A stretch of DNA of 64,000 bases from Cordilura impudica (GCA_963682025.1 OY821521.1:163217355-163281354), one strand, 5' to 3'. Shown: positions 34,511 to 46,189, counted from the stretch's first letter. Notes: generated by a model not told the origin, from the letters alone. Program-made: numbers and translations.

Positions 34511-34949
34511 TGGAAAATATTTTAGTTCAAAAATCGATAAAAATTATAAATATATCCAAAAATCAAAAAGAATATATATTTAAAAAGAAACAGTTATTCA
34601 ACGATAAACCAACTTTTTGAAATTAAAGCGGTTAAGAAAGATTAAAGTTAAACATATTATTTAAATATCCAACTTTGCTATTAAATTATGTGATGGAAGA
34701 CTTGGCAAATGAATTACATTAAAAAGTCTTTTGATAAATTCACTTCCTCATCTTATACTACCGCAGTAGCAATTAACTTGATTGGATATTGCGAAAATTT
34801 CATAATATTCAATCAGTACCTTGTAGGGGATGTACCCGACATATTGATCCGATCCAGCCTATTTTCGTCAGGTCCACTTACACTAATAACAGATGACGTC
34901 ATATAAAGTATCAAAGCTCTCCCTATCATGATATTGAGTCTGATTTTGA
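34511..34949. other. no recognised gene
   Basis: AT-rich, with short frames only. Confidence 0.4.
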
Positions 34950-35240
34950 GTAATTAGTTTGTTTTGTAGGTGCCACGCCCACTTTTCCGATATCGCTCAT
35001 TTTTAAAACGGCTACTCACAGCAACTCACAGTAATAATGGATGACCTTATACAAAACTGCACAGCTCTCCCTACAACAGTACTCAAGATATATGATGTTA
35101 AAAATTTATTTTGTATGGGAGGTACCACGCCCACTTATCTGATACCGACCATTTTCGGTATGACTATCCATATTAATAATAGATGGCCTCACACAAATTT
35201 ACAAAGCTCTCCCTCTCATAGTACTCAATATATATGATGT
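34950..35240 (-). repeat. two units of the Helitron-linked 142-bp tandem repeat
   Basis: GCCACGCCCAC (about 34972) and ACCACGCCCAC (about 35126) are spaced about 150 bp apart. The blocks ATATATGATGTTAAAA and GCTCTCCC accompany each. This is the reverse complement of the repeat at 62673-63420. Confidence 0.6.
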
Positions 35241-35412
35241 TAAAATGGAATAACTGCGTACAGCGCCACCTGTTGAGACGTTTTGTACTTTTCTTTTTTC
35301 TTAAACCTTCGCGTGGTAGTTATAAATAAACTCGCAGAAGAAAGTGTCCCTTTTGGACTGTAGTTTTTAAGTTTTAAGCGGACGAACAAACCTCGATTCA
35401 TTTTTATATATA

Positions 35413-35442
35413 CTAGAGGACCCCTGCTGCTCCGCAGCATTA
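35413..35442 (-). mobile_element. Helitron 3' terminus (hairpin plus CTAG)
   Basis: Minus strand: a GCTGCGGAGCAGC stem followed within about 12 bp by CTAG (35413-35416). This is the standard Helitron 3' end. The matching 5' end was not found. Confidence 0.55.
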
Positions 35443-35479
35443 TATTATATTATATTAATTTTTATAAAATAATACCAAA

Positions 35480-35781
35480 ATGAGCCAAGAGAAGTTAACG
35501 TACAGTACTGCCAAAATATGCCAAGAGAAGTTAACGTACAGTAAAAGTGAAGTTGTTTGTCCACGCATAACTTTCCTCAAACCCAACGAATTTGCCAAGA
35601 GAAGTTAACGTACAGTAATGCCAAAATATGCCAAGATAAGTTAACGCACAGTAAAAGTAAAGTTGATTTTCCACGCATAACTTTCCTCAAACCTAACGAA
35701 CTTAAGCAGTTAATAGCTCAAAAGAAGGAGCTTGATCCACTGAGTGTTCTTAGACCTACGCCAACAGCCTACGTTAATTAG
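35480..35781 (+). pseudogene. unknown small ORF disrupted by a 110-bp tandem duplication
   Basis: ATG at 35480 opens MSQEKLTYSTAKICQ and stops at 35608. A 110-bp unit (35485-35594) is repeated at 35595-35704, and because 110 is not a multiple of three the frame changes. The downstream frame then runs to TAA at 35779-35781, ending PLSVLRPTPTAYVN. Without the duplication one frame of roughly 65 codons would join start and end. I do not recognise the protein. It lies just inside the Helitron 3' end at 35413, so a captured gene piece is possible but unproven. Confidence 0.45.
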
Positions 35782-35929
35782 AACTCTAGTTATAGAGGTC
35801 TGAGAGAAGAAAAATATTGAAAAAAATCTTGAATGCAAAGTTTATTCATAAATTCTTTTAATATATAAGATAGAAGATAATTTTATAAGAGCCTGAAGAT
35901 ATATAAATTTGATTGTTAATAAATAATCC

Positions 35930-36088
35930 TATAAGAACCCAACAGTATGCTAATCAATTTTAGCCAATTCACAATTCATCGCCTGTGCATTTATTATTGA
36001 CGGTTTCATAAAAAAAGTACATTTTAATCGCCCTGTGTTGATTTGTGAATTGCCTAAAATTGATTCGCATACTTTTAGGCTTTTATAG
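35930..36088. repeat. hairpin with about 46-bp arms
   Basis: The arm around TATGCTAATCAATTTTAGCC (35946) pairs with CCTAAAATTGATTCGCATAC (36052) across a loop of about 60 bp. The arm sequence also occurs singly in the Helitron-like copies at 22470 and 36530. Confidence 0.6.
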
Positions 36089-36448
36089 AATTATTTCTTA
36101 ACAATCACAATTATATATCTTTTGTGTGTTCATCGAATATTTACAACGAAATTCAATAAATTTTATATAAAAATTCACAATTTAATAAATTTTAGTTAAA
36201 TATTCATAGTTTCTTTATATAATTGTAGTCACAAGCGAGAACCACCTAAGTCGACTTAAGAACTATTTGAGATATGCATGCTATCATATTCTACTAACAA
36301 TATATATTTATATTTACGTGAAATCCCCATTCCTCTTACAATGTTTATTAAAAAGTTATTAGTAAAAACATACTGACTGACTTTAGTCGTAATGAAACCC
36401 CATTATATTTATATAAAAAGTTATTTTTCTCGAAAGCATGATTTTCGA

Positions 36449-36830
36449 CTTAGCAGATTCCAGCCCTCGAAATTCGATAGCAAATTCTAGGAAATTTTAT
36501 TTTTTCATTAAATCAAGACCCTAAAGTTATGCTAATCAATTATAGCCAATTCACAAATCATCACAAAAAAAAAACAAACTCATTTTTATTACAAACACAT
36601 TAACAAATTTAATAAACACACACATAACATTGTATAATTTTATCTATATGTTAGTAACAAGTTGAAATGCAATTTACTCAAAATAAAGGAAAAAATTAAA
36701 AAGTCTGTAAATCTGCAAAACGGCTAAAATGAAGTACCTTTCAAATAATATACGTTTGGCCAAAATCGGTATAAAACGGTAGAGCAAAAAATCGGTCACA
36801 AGAAATCACCTAGCCTATTAATATTATAGA
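36449..36830 (-). mobile_element. nonautonomous Helitron-like copy
   Basis: Plus strand CTTAGCAGATTCCAGCCCTC (3' end, CTAG mutated to CTTAG) through to TTAATATTATAGA (5' TC end on the minus strand). It aligns throughout with 38249-39324 once the DINE insertion in that copy is removed. Confidence 0.7.
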
Positions 36831-36897
36831 TGACTACAGATATATAGATATATAGATTAGATTAGACATTGAAAGAAAAAAACTGAATGAAAAAAAA

Positions 36898-37680
36898 AAC
36901 AAGTAAGAAAATTATAGTCCGTCTAGACCGACTATACGATACCCTATACCATGCATTTAGAAACTCTATCTCTTAGGCCCAACTAACTGGACATAGAAAA
37001 TAAGCAAAAACCAAATTTGAGTGGGATTTTTATTAATTTTTTTGGCTGCAGATATGAAAAAGTTCATATCGGATGCTATATCTATATGGGGACTAGGTCC
37101 AAAAATGGACCGATCCTGATCATGTTTGGTAAAGTCTCTTGTATTTTGCAAAAATATATACAAACAAAATTTGAGAAGAATCAGTGCAATATTTTTGTTT
37201 TTTAATAGATTTAAGTGAAAATCGGGAAGCTGCTCTATATGGGGCCAAAGGGATCATTTTTGGACTACTCATTAATGGATGTAATGAACGCATATAAACC
37301 CGATTTGAGTAAGATCTATATGACAATTTGGATCTTATGACAATTTATGTCGATTTCATATGGGTAATTTGTATGGGGGCTAGGTCTGAACATGGACCGA
37401 TTCTCACCAATTTCAACAGCGTTCATCCCATGGCCGATAGAAGCTTATATACCAAATTTCATCAAAATATACTCATATTTGCGACCTGCAGTTTGATTAC
37501 AAGGTTTACATGGACACACAGACGGACGGACGGACGGACGGACATTGTTAAATCAACTCAGAAAGTGATTCTGATTCGATCGGTATAATTAAAGATGGGT
37601 CTAGGTCAAGTATTTTTGGTTGTTACAAACAGCAGCACAAAGTCATTATACCCAAACCACATAGTGGTATAGGGTATAAA
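36898..37680 (+). mobile_element. DINE-1/mini-me-like element, family A copy 2
   Basis: Same ends as the copy at 5184-5973: AACAAGTAAGA, a 24-bp palindrome with one change (GTCCGTCTAGACCGAC), a (GACG)n tract at 37516-37541, and CCACATAGTGG then GGGTATAAA. It is highly similar to copies 1, 3 and 4. A Helitron-like 3' end follows directly. Confidence 0.8.
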
Positions 37681-37725
37681 CATCCTAGAATTTGCACTCG
37701 AATTTTGAGTGCTGGGCTCTGCTAG
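37681..37725 (+). mobile_element. Helitron-like 3' terminus
   Basis: TTTGCACTCGAATTTTGAGT, then GGGCTCTGCTAG with CTAG at 37722-37725. It is the reverse complement of the 38249 terminus, here immediately downstream of a DINE-like copy. Confidence 0.6.
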
Positions 37726-38248
37726 TATAAATAAAGTACTCACCTCCGACATTATTTTCTATTTTTTAAATTTCACTATAAATTTTTATTATGAAAACTG
37801 ATATTAGAAACTGTTACAAAAATGAAGTCAAAAAATGCATTTTATATGAATTTTAAATTCGAATTTAGGCCACTAACAGTGTAAAATTCCATATAGTGCA
37901 TTGCAGAGTAGACAGGCTGCAGTAATATAATATTAAAAAAAAAATATTTTTTCAAAATAATCCATCACAAGATTTTAAACACTTAATAATGAACTTTGAC
38001 TTTTTAAAAATAAGTTTTGGTTTAATACCTTTTAAATGAGATTTCGATTTCGTATTAAAGTGTAACAAAATCTTTCAAATATTTGCAATTAATGACCACT
38101 GTTATGAGTCTTTTTTTATGATTTTGTTTCACTTTTCGTGGGCCATGTTTCAGAATGTAGAATCTGAGTTACAAAATTTATAAAATTTGTCAACGGTCTA
38201 AAAAGTTTATTTTTTTTTAAATGGAAGTCCCTATTATATTAATAATAA
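37726..38248. other. no recognised gene
   Basis: AT-rich sequence between two convergent Helitron-like 3' ends. Nothing coding. Confidence 0.45.
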
Positions 38249-39324
38249 CTAGCAGATTCCAGCCCTCGAAATTCGAGTGCAAATTCTAGGAAATTTTATT
38301 TTTTCATTTTTATTACAAACACATTAACAAATTTAATAAACACACGCATAGCATTGAATAATTATACCCTATACCACTATGTGGTTTGGGTATAATGACT
38401 TTGTGCTGCTGTTTGTAACAACCAAAAATATTTGACCTAGACCCATCTTTAATTATACCGATCGAATCAGAATCACTTTCTGAGTTGATTTAACAATGTC
38501 CGTCCGTCCGTCCGTCCGTCCGTCCGTCCGTCTGTGTGTCCATGTAAAGCTTGTAATCAAACTGCAGGTCGCAAATATGAATATATTTTGATGAAATTTG
38601 GTATATAAGCTTTTATCGGCCATGGGATGAACGCTATTGAAATTGGTGAGAATCGGTCCATGTTCAGACCTAGCCCCCATACAAATTACCCATATGAAAT
38701 CGACATAAATTGCCATAAGATCCAAATTGTCATATAGATCTTACTCAAATTGGGTTTGTATGCGTTCATTACATCCACTAATGAGTAGTCCAAAAATGAT
38801 CCCTTTGACCCCATATAGAACTGCTTCCCGATTTTCACTTAAATCTGTTAAAAAACAAAAATATTGCACTGATTCTTCTCAAATTTTGTTTGTACATATT
38901 TTTGCAAAATACAAGAGACTTTACCAAACATGATCAGGATCGGTCCATTTTTGGACCTAGTCCCTTTATAGATATAGCATCCGATATGAACTTTTTCGTA
39001 TCTGCAGCCAAAAAAATTAATAAAAATCCCACTCAAATTTGGTTTTTGCTTATTTTCAATGTCCAGTTAGTTGGGCCTAAGAGATAGGGTTTCTAAACGC
39101 ATGGTATAGGGTATCGTATAGTCGGTCTAGACCGAATATAATTTTCTTACTTGTTTTATGTATGTGTTAGTAGCAACGTAAAGGAAAAATTTCAAAATCT
39201 GTAAATCTGCAAAACGGTTAAAAAGAAATACCTTTCAAATAATATACGTTTGGTCAAAGTCGGGATAAAACGGTAGAACAGAACATTGGTCACAAGAAAT
39301 CGCTTAGCCTATTAATATTATAGA
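38249..39324 (-). mobile_element. nonautonomous Helitron-like copy containing a DINE-like element
   Basis: Minus-strand 3' end: the CTCGAAATTCGAG hairpin then CTGCTAG (CTAG at 38249-38252). Minus-strand 5' end: TCTATAATATTAATAGGCT (to 39324). A family A element at 38362-39155 interrupts it; the intact equivalents at 36600-36660 and 31160-31195 show the empty site. No coding capacity. Confidence 0.75.
38362..39155 (-). mobile_element. DINE-1/mini-me-like element, family A copy 3
   Basis: Inverted relative to copies 1 and 2. It runs from TTATACCCTATACCACTATG (38362) to CTTACTTGTT (39155), with GTCCGTCC repeats at 38500-38533. Its palindrome has one mutation (GACCGAATATA). Confidence 0.8.
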
Positions 39325-40135
39325 TATTTTTCCAAATTATGCTTCTCAGTCTCTTCAATTTCCTCACTTATTCCAATAATCTACAAAAATAAAAAATTAA
39401 ATATTCTCAAAAATTAAACCTGAAAATATTTTTAGAAATTATCACTTTCATTTTGTAATTTTCAATTACCCATCGGATCGTTGTTTTTATTTTTCTAATT
39501 TTATTCTGAACTTTGATATTTCAAGATTCTGTTAAACATTATTTGTGCAAATGCAAAATGCCATTAAGTGTTTGTGTTTGTGTTGTACAAGAATTTTAAT
39601 TAAGGGCTTAACACTAACTATCAACAATATGGTTGTTATGTTTTAAATTATTTTTTTTTTTTTATTAAATTGATTCGTTCTCTGTAGTGTAAATGCTAAT
39701 ATGCAGCAATGTTTTTTTTTTTTTTTTTGTAAGAATTTTTGTTTTACCAACATACATTCGACCGTATTTTCTGATTTGCTGGACTCCAGAATCATGCCAT
39801 TGCTTAAAACAGATGAAAAAAAAAATTAAAACAGCGAAAAATCAACAATAAACAGTTTTTAACATTGCGCTGCACAACAAAAGTAACAACAAAATTTTGA
39901 ATATTGCATAAATTAACTTGATTCTCAAGCCAGCAAAATAAAAACAAATTCAAATGCCAACACACGAAACAGTGCACTATGGAGCAAAAGACAATATCAG
40001 AAATTTATAATATATATAGAATCATCACTGACTCACTGACTGATTTTGTAACGTTATATGATTTAAATTTCCTTAGAGCTAGGCATTTGAAATGGCCTAA
40101 AAGATAGAAAAGGGCGCGTTTTTTATGTTTTAACT
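39325..40135. other. AT-rich stretch without a recognised gene
   Basis: Poly-T runs at 39650-39663 and 39711-39728. No domain-bearing frame. Confidence 0.45.
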
Positions 40136-41590
40136 AAAAAAAATCAATGTGAGTCCGATCACAGGGAAGATGTGTAAACCTTTTCCAATTATGTTTCAGA
40201 AAGTATCAAATGTATTTCAGAAAACTTCAAATGTATTTCAGAAAGTATCAAATGTTTTTCAGAAAATATCAATTGAATTTCACAAAATATCTATTGAAAT
40301 TCAAAATTAAAAAGTAGTTTACCCTACAATACCGAAAAGTTATTATTTTTTCTATTCGTGATTTGGAGACGCAGAAAATGTTTAGCAATATTTGGACTTA
40401 TTTGTTATGCACTGGAAAATAAACCAACAAGTGCGGCCTTTTAATCGAGAGAAGATGAGGACTTCATGTGTTAATCAGCTACAATATAAACTCCAGGATA
40501 AAATTTTGACCGATTTTGAAGTCATCATTTCGAAAAAAAAACACGTTTATATCGCCACCTAAAATACAAAAGGCCGTAACTAACAAAAAGTTCAAAATTG
40601 ACTTTCTGTATTGTAGTTACGGCCTTTTACTTAAAAACTATTATTTTACCATAAATTTGTTTTCATAAAAAAAATCCCTCTTTATTTTTCAGCTTGATTA
40701 TAAAATTTGGGTATTTAGTTTAAATTAGTTTTTTTTTTATGATGTTTTTTGCTTCTCCTGTAAAAAAAATAAAAATATTGGTTAAGGCCATTTGCATTTT
40801 AGGTGACGATATGTAGTTTTCAAGAAATATCACAAACCACTATCACTATTTTTCTGAGACTCAATTGATATTTTCTGAAATTCAATTGATTATTACTGAA
40901 AATCAATTGATGTTTTCTGAAATTCAATTGATGCTTTCTGAAAATCAGTTGATGTTTTCTGAAATACAATTGATACTTTCTGAAATACAATTGATATATT
41001 CTGTAAATCAATTATTGTTTTCTGACACACAATTGATACTTTCTCAAATTCAATTGATGTTTCTGAAATACAATTGGAAAAGCTGTAATAATTAAAAAAA
41101 CACCTAAGTTTATTTTCGACTTCTTCAAAATTTTCCTAATATTTAGCTTTTTAAACTCACAGCACACCTAGCGGTTCTGCTTACTAAAAAAGTTATGTCA
41201 ATATCAAATAAACAATTGAATATTTAAATTTAACGAAAAAGATTTGTGATTTTGCTAAACAGACAGCGAACTCGGCGGTTCTGCTTACTAAAAACTTCTT
41301 TCAATAGCAAATATATACTTGAAAAAAAAAAAAAAAAAAAAACTGTAAGTTTGTGAACATGTTAAACTCACAGCACACCTAGCGGTCAATAGCATAGATA
41401 CATTTGAATATTTAAAATTAACGAAAAAGATTTGTGATTTTGCCAAACAGACAGCGAACTCGGCGGTTCTGCTTTCTTAATACACCAATACGCTTACATA
41501 TACCATACACCGATTTTCCCTTACGCTGTTTTTGTGATTGTATTGTGAAATTGGATTTTACCCCTCCTGAGCGCATAGATGTTTACACAC
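40136..41590 (+). mobile_element. unclassified repeated element with 21-bp repeats, copy 1
   Basis: The left edge GTGAGTCCGATCACAGGGAA then GATGTGTAAAC (40150-40178), and the right edge GTGATTGTATTGTGAAAT then GATGTTTACACA (41532-41589), both recur inverted at 53285-53240 and 50467-50397. Inside are a few TTTCAGAAA units at 40190-40300 and about ten TTTTCTGAAATTCAATTGATG units at 40855-41070. No transposase frame. Confidence 0.6.
41150..41475 (+). repeat. direct duplication of about 190-210 bp
   Basis: AAACTCACAGCACACCTAGC occurs at 41153 and 41364. AACGAAAAAGATTTGTGATT occurs at 41233 and 41420, followed by CAAACAGACAGCGAACTCGG in the second copy (CTAAACAGAC in the first). Confidence 0.7.
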
Positions 41591-41799
41591 CAAAAATTTC
41601 TACCCGAGAAACGAACATTGACCAAGAGGGAAATTTTCTAACATTAAACTTCTTAAGGGCTAAAAAGGGCTAAAAAAAGGGACAAAATAGTTTGTTATGT
41701 ATCACCTAGACAAATGATTCTAGGAATATGAAAATTGTTATAAAACTGTAACCCATGGAACAAAAATCGGTTCTAAGGGGAGTTTTCTTGCTTTTGTTC

Positions 41800-42046
41800 A
41801 ATACTATTTCGTAAAGAAAGTAAATTTTTTTACAAAAGAGAGTTTTTCTCTAAAAAGTATGTTTCTTAGCTAAGTACCTTTCCTTAAAGAAGTAGATTTG
41901 CTTAAAAAAAGTAAATTTTCTTAAATAGTGCCTTTGCTTTAATAAGTGCCTTTCTTAAAAAGGTACATTTGCTTTAAAAACTTCCTCTTCCTAAAAATAC
42001 TTTTTCCTGAGAAAGTACCTTTTCCTAAAAAACGACCTCTTCCTAA
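41800..42046. repeat. degenerate AAGTACCTTTTCTTAAAA array
   Basis: Reverse-complement relative of the 16336-19250 array. It lies directly beside the family B tag at 42047. Confidence 0.65.
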
Positions 42047-42109
42047 AACAAATAAGAGTGTTAAATTCGGCTGTGAGCAATTTTTTGATACCCTCCACCT
42101 GAGTCTTTA

Positions 42110-42590
42110 ATTTTTAATTTTCAATTTTTAATTTTTAATTTTTAATTTTTAATTTTTGATTTTTGATTTTTAATTTTTAATTTTTAATTTTTAATTTTTA
42201 ATTTTTAATTTCTAATTTTTAATTTTTAATTTTTAATTTTTTATTTTTAATTTTTAATTTTTAATTTTAAATTTTTAATTTTTAATTTTTAATTTTTAAT
42301 TTTTAATTTTTAATTTTTAATTCTTAATTTTTAATTTTTAAATTTTAATTTTTAATTTTTAATATTTAATTTTTAATTTTTAATTTTTAATTTTTAAGTT
42401 TTAATTTTAAATTTTTAATTTTTAATTTTTAATTTTTAATTTTTAATTTTTAATTTTTATTTTTTAATTTTTATTTTTAATTTTTAATTTTTAGTTTTTA
42501 ATTTTTAATTTTTAATTTTTAATTATTAATTTTTAATTTTTAATTTTTAATTTTTAATTTTTAATTTTTTAATATTTATTTTTTAATTTT
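42110..42590. repeat. (AATTTTT)n array
   Basis: About 68 copies of the 7-bp unit TTTTTAA with occasional changes (TTTTTGA, TTTTAAA). Not coding. Confidence 0.95.
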
Positions 42591-42595
42591 TGTGT

Positions 42596-43613
42596 TTTCC
42601 ATTTTCCATTTTTCATTATTCATTTTTCAATTTTCATTTTCCAATATCCGTTTTTAATTTTTCATTTCCCATTTTCAATTTTTCAATTTTCAATATTCAA
42701 TTTTCATATTCCATTTTCCATTTTTCAATTTTCATTTTCAATTTTCCGTTTTGCATTTTCCATTTTTCAATTTTCATTTTCCATTTTTCATTTTCAATTT
42801 TTAATTTTTCAATTTTCATTTTCCATTTTTCAATTTTCATTTTCCATTTTCCATTTTCCATTTTGCGTTTTCCATTTTCCATTTTCCATTTTTAATTTTT
42901 CATTTTTCAATTTTCATGTTCGATTTTCCATTTTTCATTTTCCAATTTCGATTTTTAATTTTTCAATTTTCATTTTTCATTTTCCATTTTCCATTTTCCA
43001 TTTTTCAATTTTCATTTTTCATTTTTCAGTTTTCATTATCCATTTTTAATTTTTTATTTTTCCTTTTCCATTTTTCATTTTCCATTTTCCGTTTTTCATT
43101 TTTCAATTTTCATTTTCCATTTTTCGTTTTTCGTTTTTAATTTTTCATTTTCCATTTTCCATTTTTCATTTTTCAATTTTCCATTCTTCATTTTTCAATT
43201 TTCCATTTTCCATTTTTCAATTTTCATTTTCCAATTTTCAATTTTCATTTTCCATTTTTCATTTTCCAATTTCGATTTTTAATTTTTCAATTTTAATTTT
43301 TCATTTTCCATTTTCCATTTTTCAATTTTCATTTTTCATTTTTCCTTTTCCATTTTTCATTTTCCATTTTCCGTTTTTCATTTTTCAATTTTCATTTTCC
43401 ATTTTTCGTTTTTCGTTTTTAATTTTTCATTTTCCATTTTTCATTTTTCAATTTTCCATTCTTCATTTTTCAATTTTCCATTTTCCATTTTTCAATTCTC
43501 ATATTCCATTTTCCATGTTTTAATTTTCATTTTCAATTTTCCATTTTTCAATTTTCATTTTCCAATTTTCAATTTTCATTTTCCATTTTTCATTTTTCAT
43601 TTTTCAATTTTCA

Positions 43614-43644
<31 letters not shown>

Positions 43645-43976
43645 TTCATTTTCCATTTTTCACTTTTAATTTTTCAATTTTCAATTTCCATTTTCCATTT
43701 GTCATTTTTCATTTTTCAATTTTCATTTTTCATTTTTCATTTTTCAATTTCATTCTCCATTTTCCGTTTTGCACTTTCCATTTTTCAATTTTCTTTTTCC
43801 ATTTTCCATTTTTCATTTTGCATTTTTCATTATCCATTTTCCATTTTTCATATTTCAGTTCTCGTTTTCCATTTTCCACTTACCATTTTCCATTTTACAA
43901 TTTTCACTTTCCATTTTTCATTTTTCAATTTTCAATTTTCAATTTTCAATTTTCAATTTTCAATTTTCAATTTTCA

Positions 43977-44007
<31 letters not shown>

Positions 44008-44120
44008 TTCATTTTCCATTCTCCATTTTTCATTTTCTATTTTCTATTTTCCATTTTTCTTTTTCCATTTTTAATTTTTTATTTTTCAATTTTCTTTTTT
44101 CATTTTCCATTTTCCATTTT
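42596..44120. repeat. CATTTTCC/CATTTTTCAA minisatellite array
   Basis: Mixed CATTTTCC and CATTTTTCAATTTT units of 8-9 and 14 bp. Reverse complement of the 3630-6355 array. Blocks such as TTTTCCATTTTTCGTTTTTCG recur at 43112 and 43392, showing larger-scale duplication. All three plus-strand frames are open over long spans because the words carry no stop. Confidence 0.9.
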
Positions 44121-44123
44121 TCA

Positions 44124-44635
44124 TTTTACATTTTACATTTTACATTTTACATTTTACATTTTACATTTTACATTTTACATTTTACATTTTACATTTTACA
44201 TTTTACATTTTACATTTTACATTTTGCATTTTACATTTTACATTTTACATTTTACATTTTACATTTTACATTTTATATTTTCCATTTTCCATTTTCTGTT
44301 TTTCATTTTCCATTTTCCATTCTCCATTCTCCATTTTCATTTTCCATTTTCCATTTTACATTTTACATTTTACATTTTACATTTTACATTTTACATTTTA
44401 CATTTTACATTTTACATTTTACATTTTACATTTTACATTTTACATTTTACATTTTACATTTTACATTTTACATTTTACATTTTACATTTTACATTTTACA
44501 TTTTACATTTTACATTTTACATTTTACATTTTACATTTTACATTTTACATTTTACATTTTACATTTTACATTTTACATTTTACATTTTACATTTTACATT
44601 TTACATTTTACATTTTACATTTTACATTTTATATT
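44124..44635. repeat. (CATTTTA)n heptamer array in two blocks
   Basis: Nearly perfect CATTTTA repeats: about 21 units at 44124-44275 and about 40 at 44352-44633. Each block is followed by a similar TTTTATATTTTCCATTTTCC segment, so the block plus tail was itself duplicated. The 394- and 319-codon frames here are the same seven-residue cycle read in different phases and are not genes. Confidence 0.95.
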
Positions 44636-44764
44636 TTCCATTTTCCATTTTCCATTTTATGTTTCATTTTCCATTCTCCATTCTCCATTTTCATTTTCAT
44701 TTTCCATTTTCCATTTTTCATTTTTCGTTTTCATATTTCGTTTTAATTTTTTATTTCATATTGG

Positions 44765-45110
44765 CTATTTTTTTTAATAATAACGTGATAACGATAAAGA
44801 ATATATGTGGCAACACTACTAACATGCTATGTTATTGTGTTCTAGGTATTGTTAATATATGTATATGCATAATTTTGTTGTGACATTTTTTTATGTTATT
44901 GTACAATTTTAATTTTCAACCACTAAACTGTTACAACAAACACACTGGGTTTTATGTTTTTTTTAGAGGTATCTACATATTTTAGCTCGTATCTAATCAC
45001 GATGATGCCCGATTTAGCCAATTTTCAATACCAACCTGCTGGGAATTATGGCAAATGATATTATTGTAGCCTTATCCAGTAAGATGGCTTTTGTTGTGAA
45101 TGAGCGTGAT
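44765..45110. other. unique AT-rich sequence inside the family B element
   Basis: No repeat partner or gene seen. Confidence 0.4.
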
Positions 45111-45289
45111 TTCAAGAGACAGACGGACAGACGGACATCGCTATATTGACTGTGATAAGGATCAAGAATATATACACTTTATAGGGTCGGAAATTAGTTT
45201 TTCGATGCGTCACAAACGGAATGACAAACCTATATATACCCTCTGCCACTGAAGTGTGGAGGGTATAAAAAATAAATAATAAATAATAA

Positions 45290-46185
45290 AATTTTCCTAT
45301 AAAATGTGCCCTTTACTAAATGTAATTTTTCTAGAAAGTACATTTTCTTAAGAAGTAAAAAAGTAACCTGAATTATGAAAATACAATTCCTTTTCTTATA
45401 AAGTTCCTCTTTCTTCAGAAAGTAGCTTATCTTGAAAAAATTACATTTGCTTCAAAAGTACATTTTCTTATATTATATTAAAAAAAGCTATAAATTTTTG
45501 TTTAAGAAACCCGTCCCTCCGAAGTTACACTTTTTTATAAGTACTTTGTCTTAACACAGTGAATTTTCTTCAAGTACCTCTTACCAAAACTACCATTTCT
45601 TAAAAAAGTAAATTTTCTTAATAAAGTACCTTTTCTTAAAAACCTTATTTTTCTCAGACGTTCTTTTAAAAGTGCTTTTTCTAAAAAAAGTAATTTTTCC
45701 CATAATAGAATATTTTTTTTTAAAAAAGTAAATTTTCTTGATACTTAGAAAAGTATCTATTTTTAAAAAAAGTCCATATCTTACAAAAGTTAATTTTTTA
45801 AAAAAGTACCATTTCTCAAAAAAATTTTTTCTTAAAAAACTAATCTTTTCTTCAAAAAGTACATTTCCGTCATACACTACCTTTTATTAAAAAGTACATT
45901 TCCTTAAAAAAGTAAATTTTATTAAAAAAAGATTTTTCTTAAAAAGTACATTTAATTAAAAAACGCATTTTCTTTAAAATAACTATATTTAAAAAAATAC
46001 CCTCTTTTAAAAAAGTACCCTTTTAAAAAAACTTTTTTTTAATAAAGTAAACGTTTTAAAAAAGTACCTCTTTTTTAAGAAGTAAACTTTTTAAAAGTAC
46101 CTATTAAAAAAATACCTTTTTTAAAAAGTATATATTTTTTTATAAAAAGTGCCATTTTTCCTAAAGTACCCTTCCTTTAAAAAGT
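45290..46185. repeat. degenerate AAAAAGTACATTTTCTTAAA array
   Basis: Reverse-complement relative of the 16336-19250 array, older and more diverged. It ends at the family A copy at 46190. Confidence 0.75.
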
Positions 46186-46189
46186 GCAA

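Larger units (their letters stand above)
42047..45268 (+). mobile_element. DINE-like family B element filled with T-rich arrays
   Basis: It opens AACAAATAAGAGTGTTAAAT with TTCGGCTGTG and GATACCCTCCACC (42047-42106). It ends with ACAGACGGACAGACGGACAT (45120), a GACC/GGTCGGA block with TATATACACTTTATAGGGTC (45168-45187), CAAACGGAATGACAAAC and GGAGGGTATAAAA (45268). The last 180 bp read like a classic DINE-1 terminus. Between the two ends are three successive microsatellite or minisatellite arrays. That both ends belong to one element is inferred from their order and orientation. Confidence 0.55.

Noticed and set aside
43699..44883. 394-codon frame rich in F, I, H, Y and L as a membrane protein
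   Set aside because: It is a microsatellite translation. Other frames over the same DNA give the same residue cycle.
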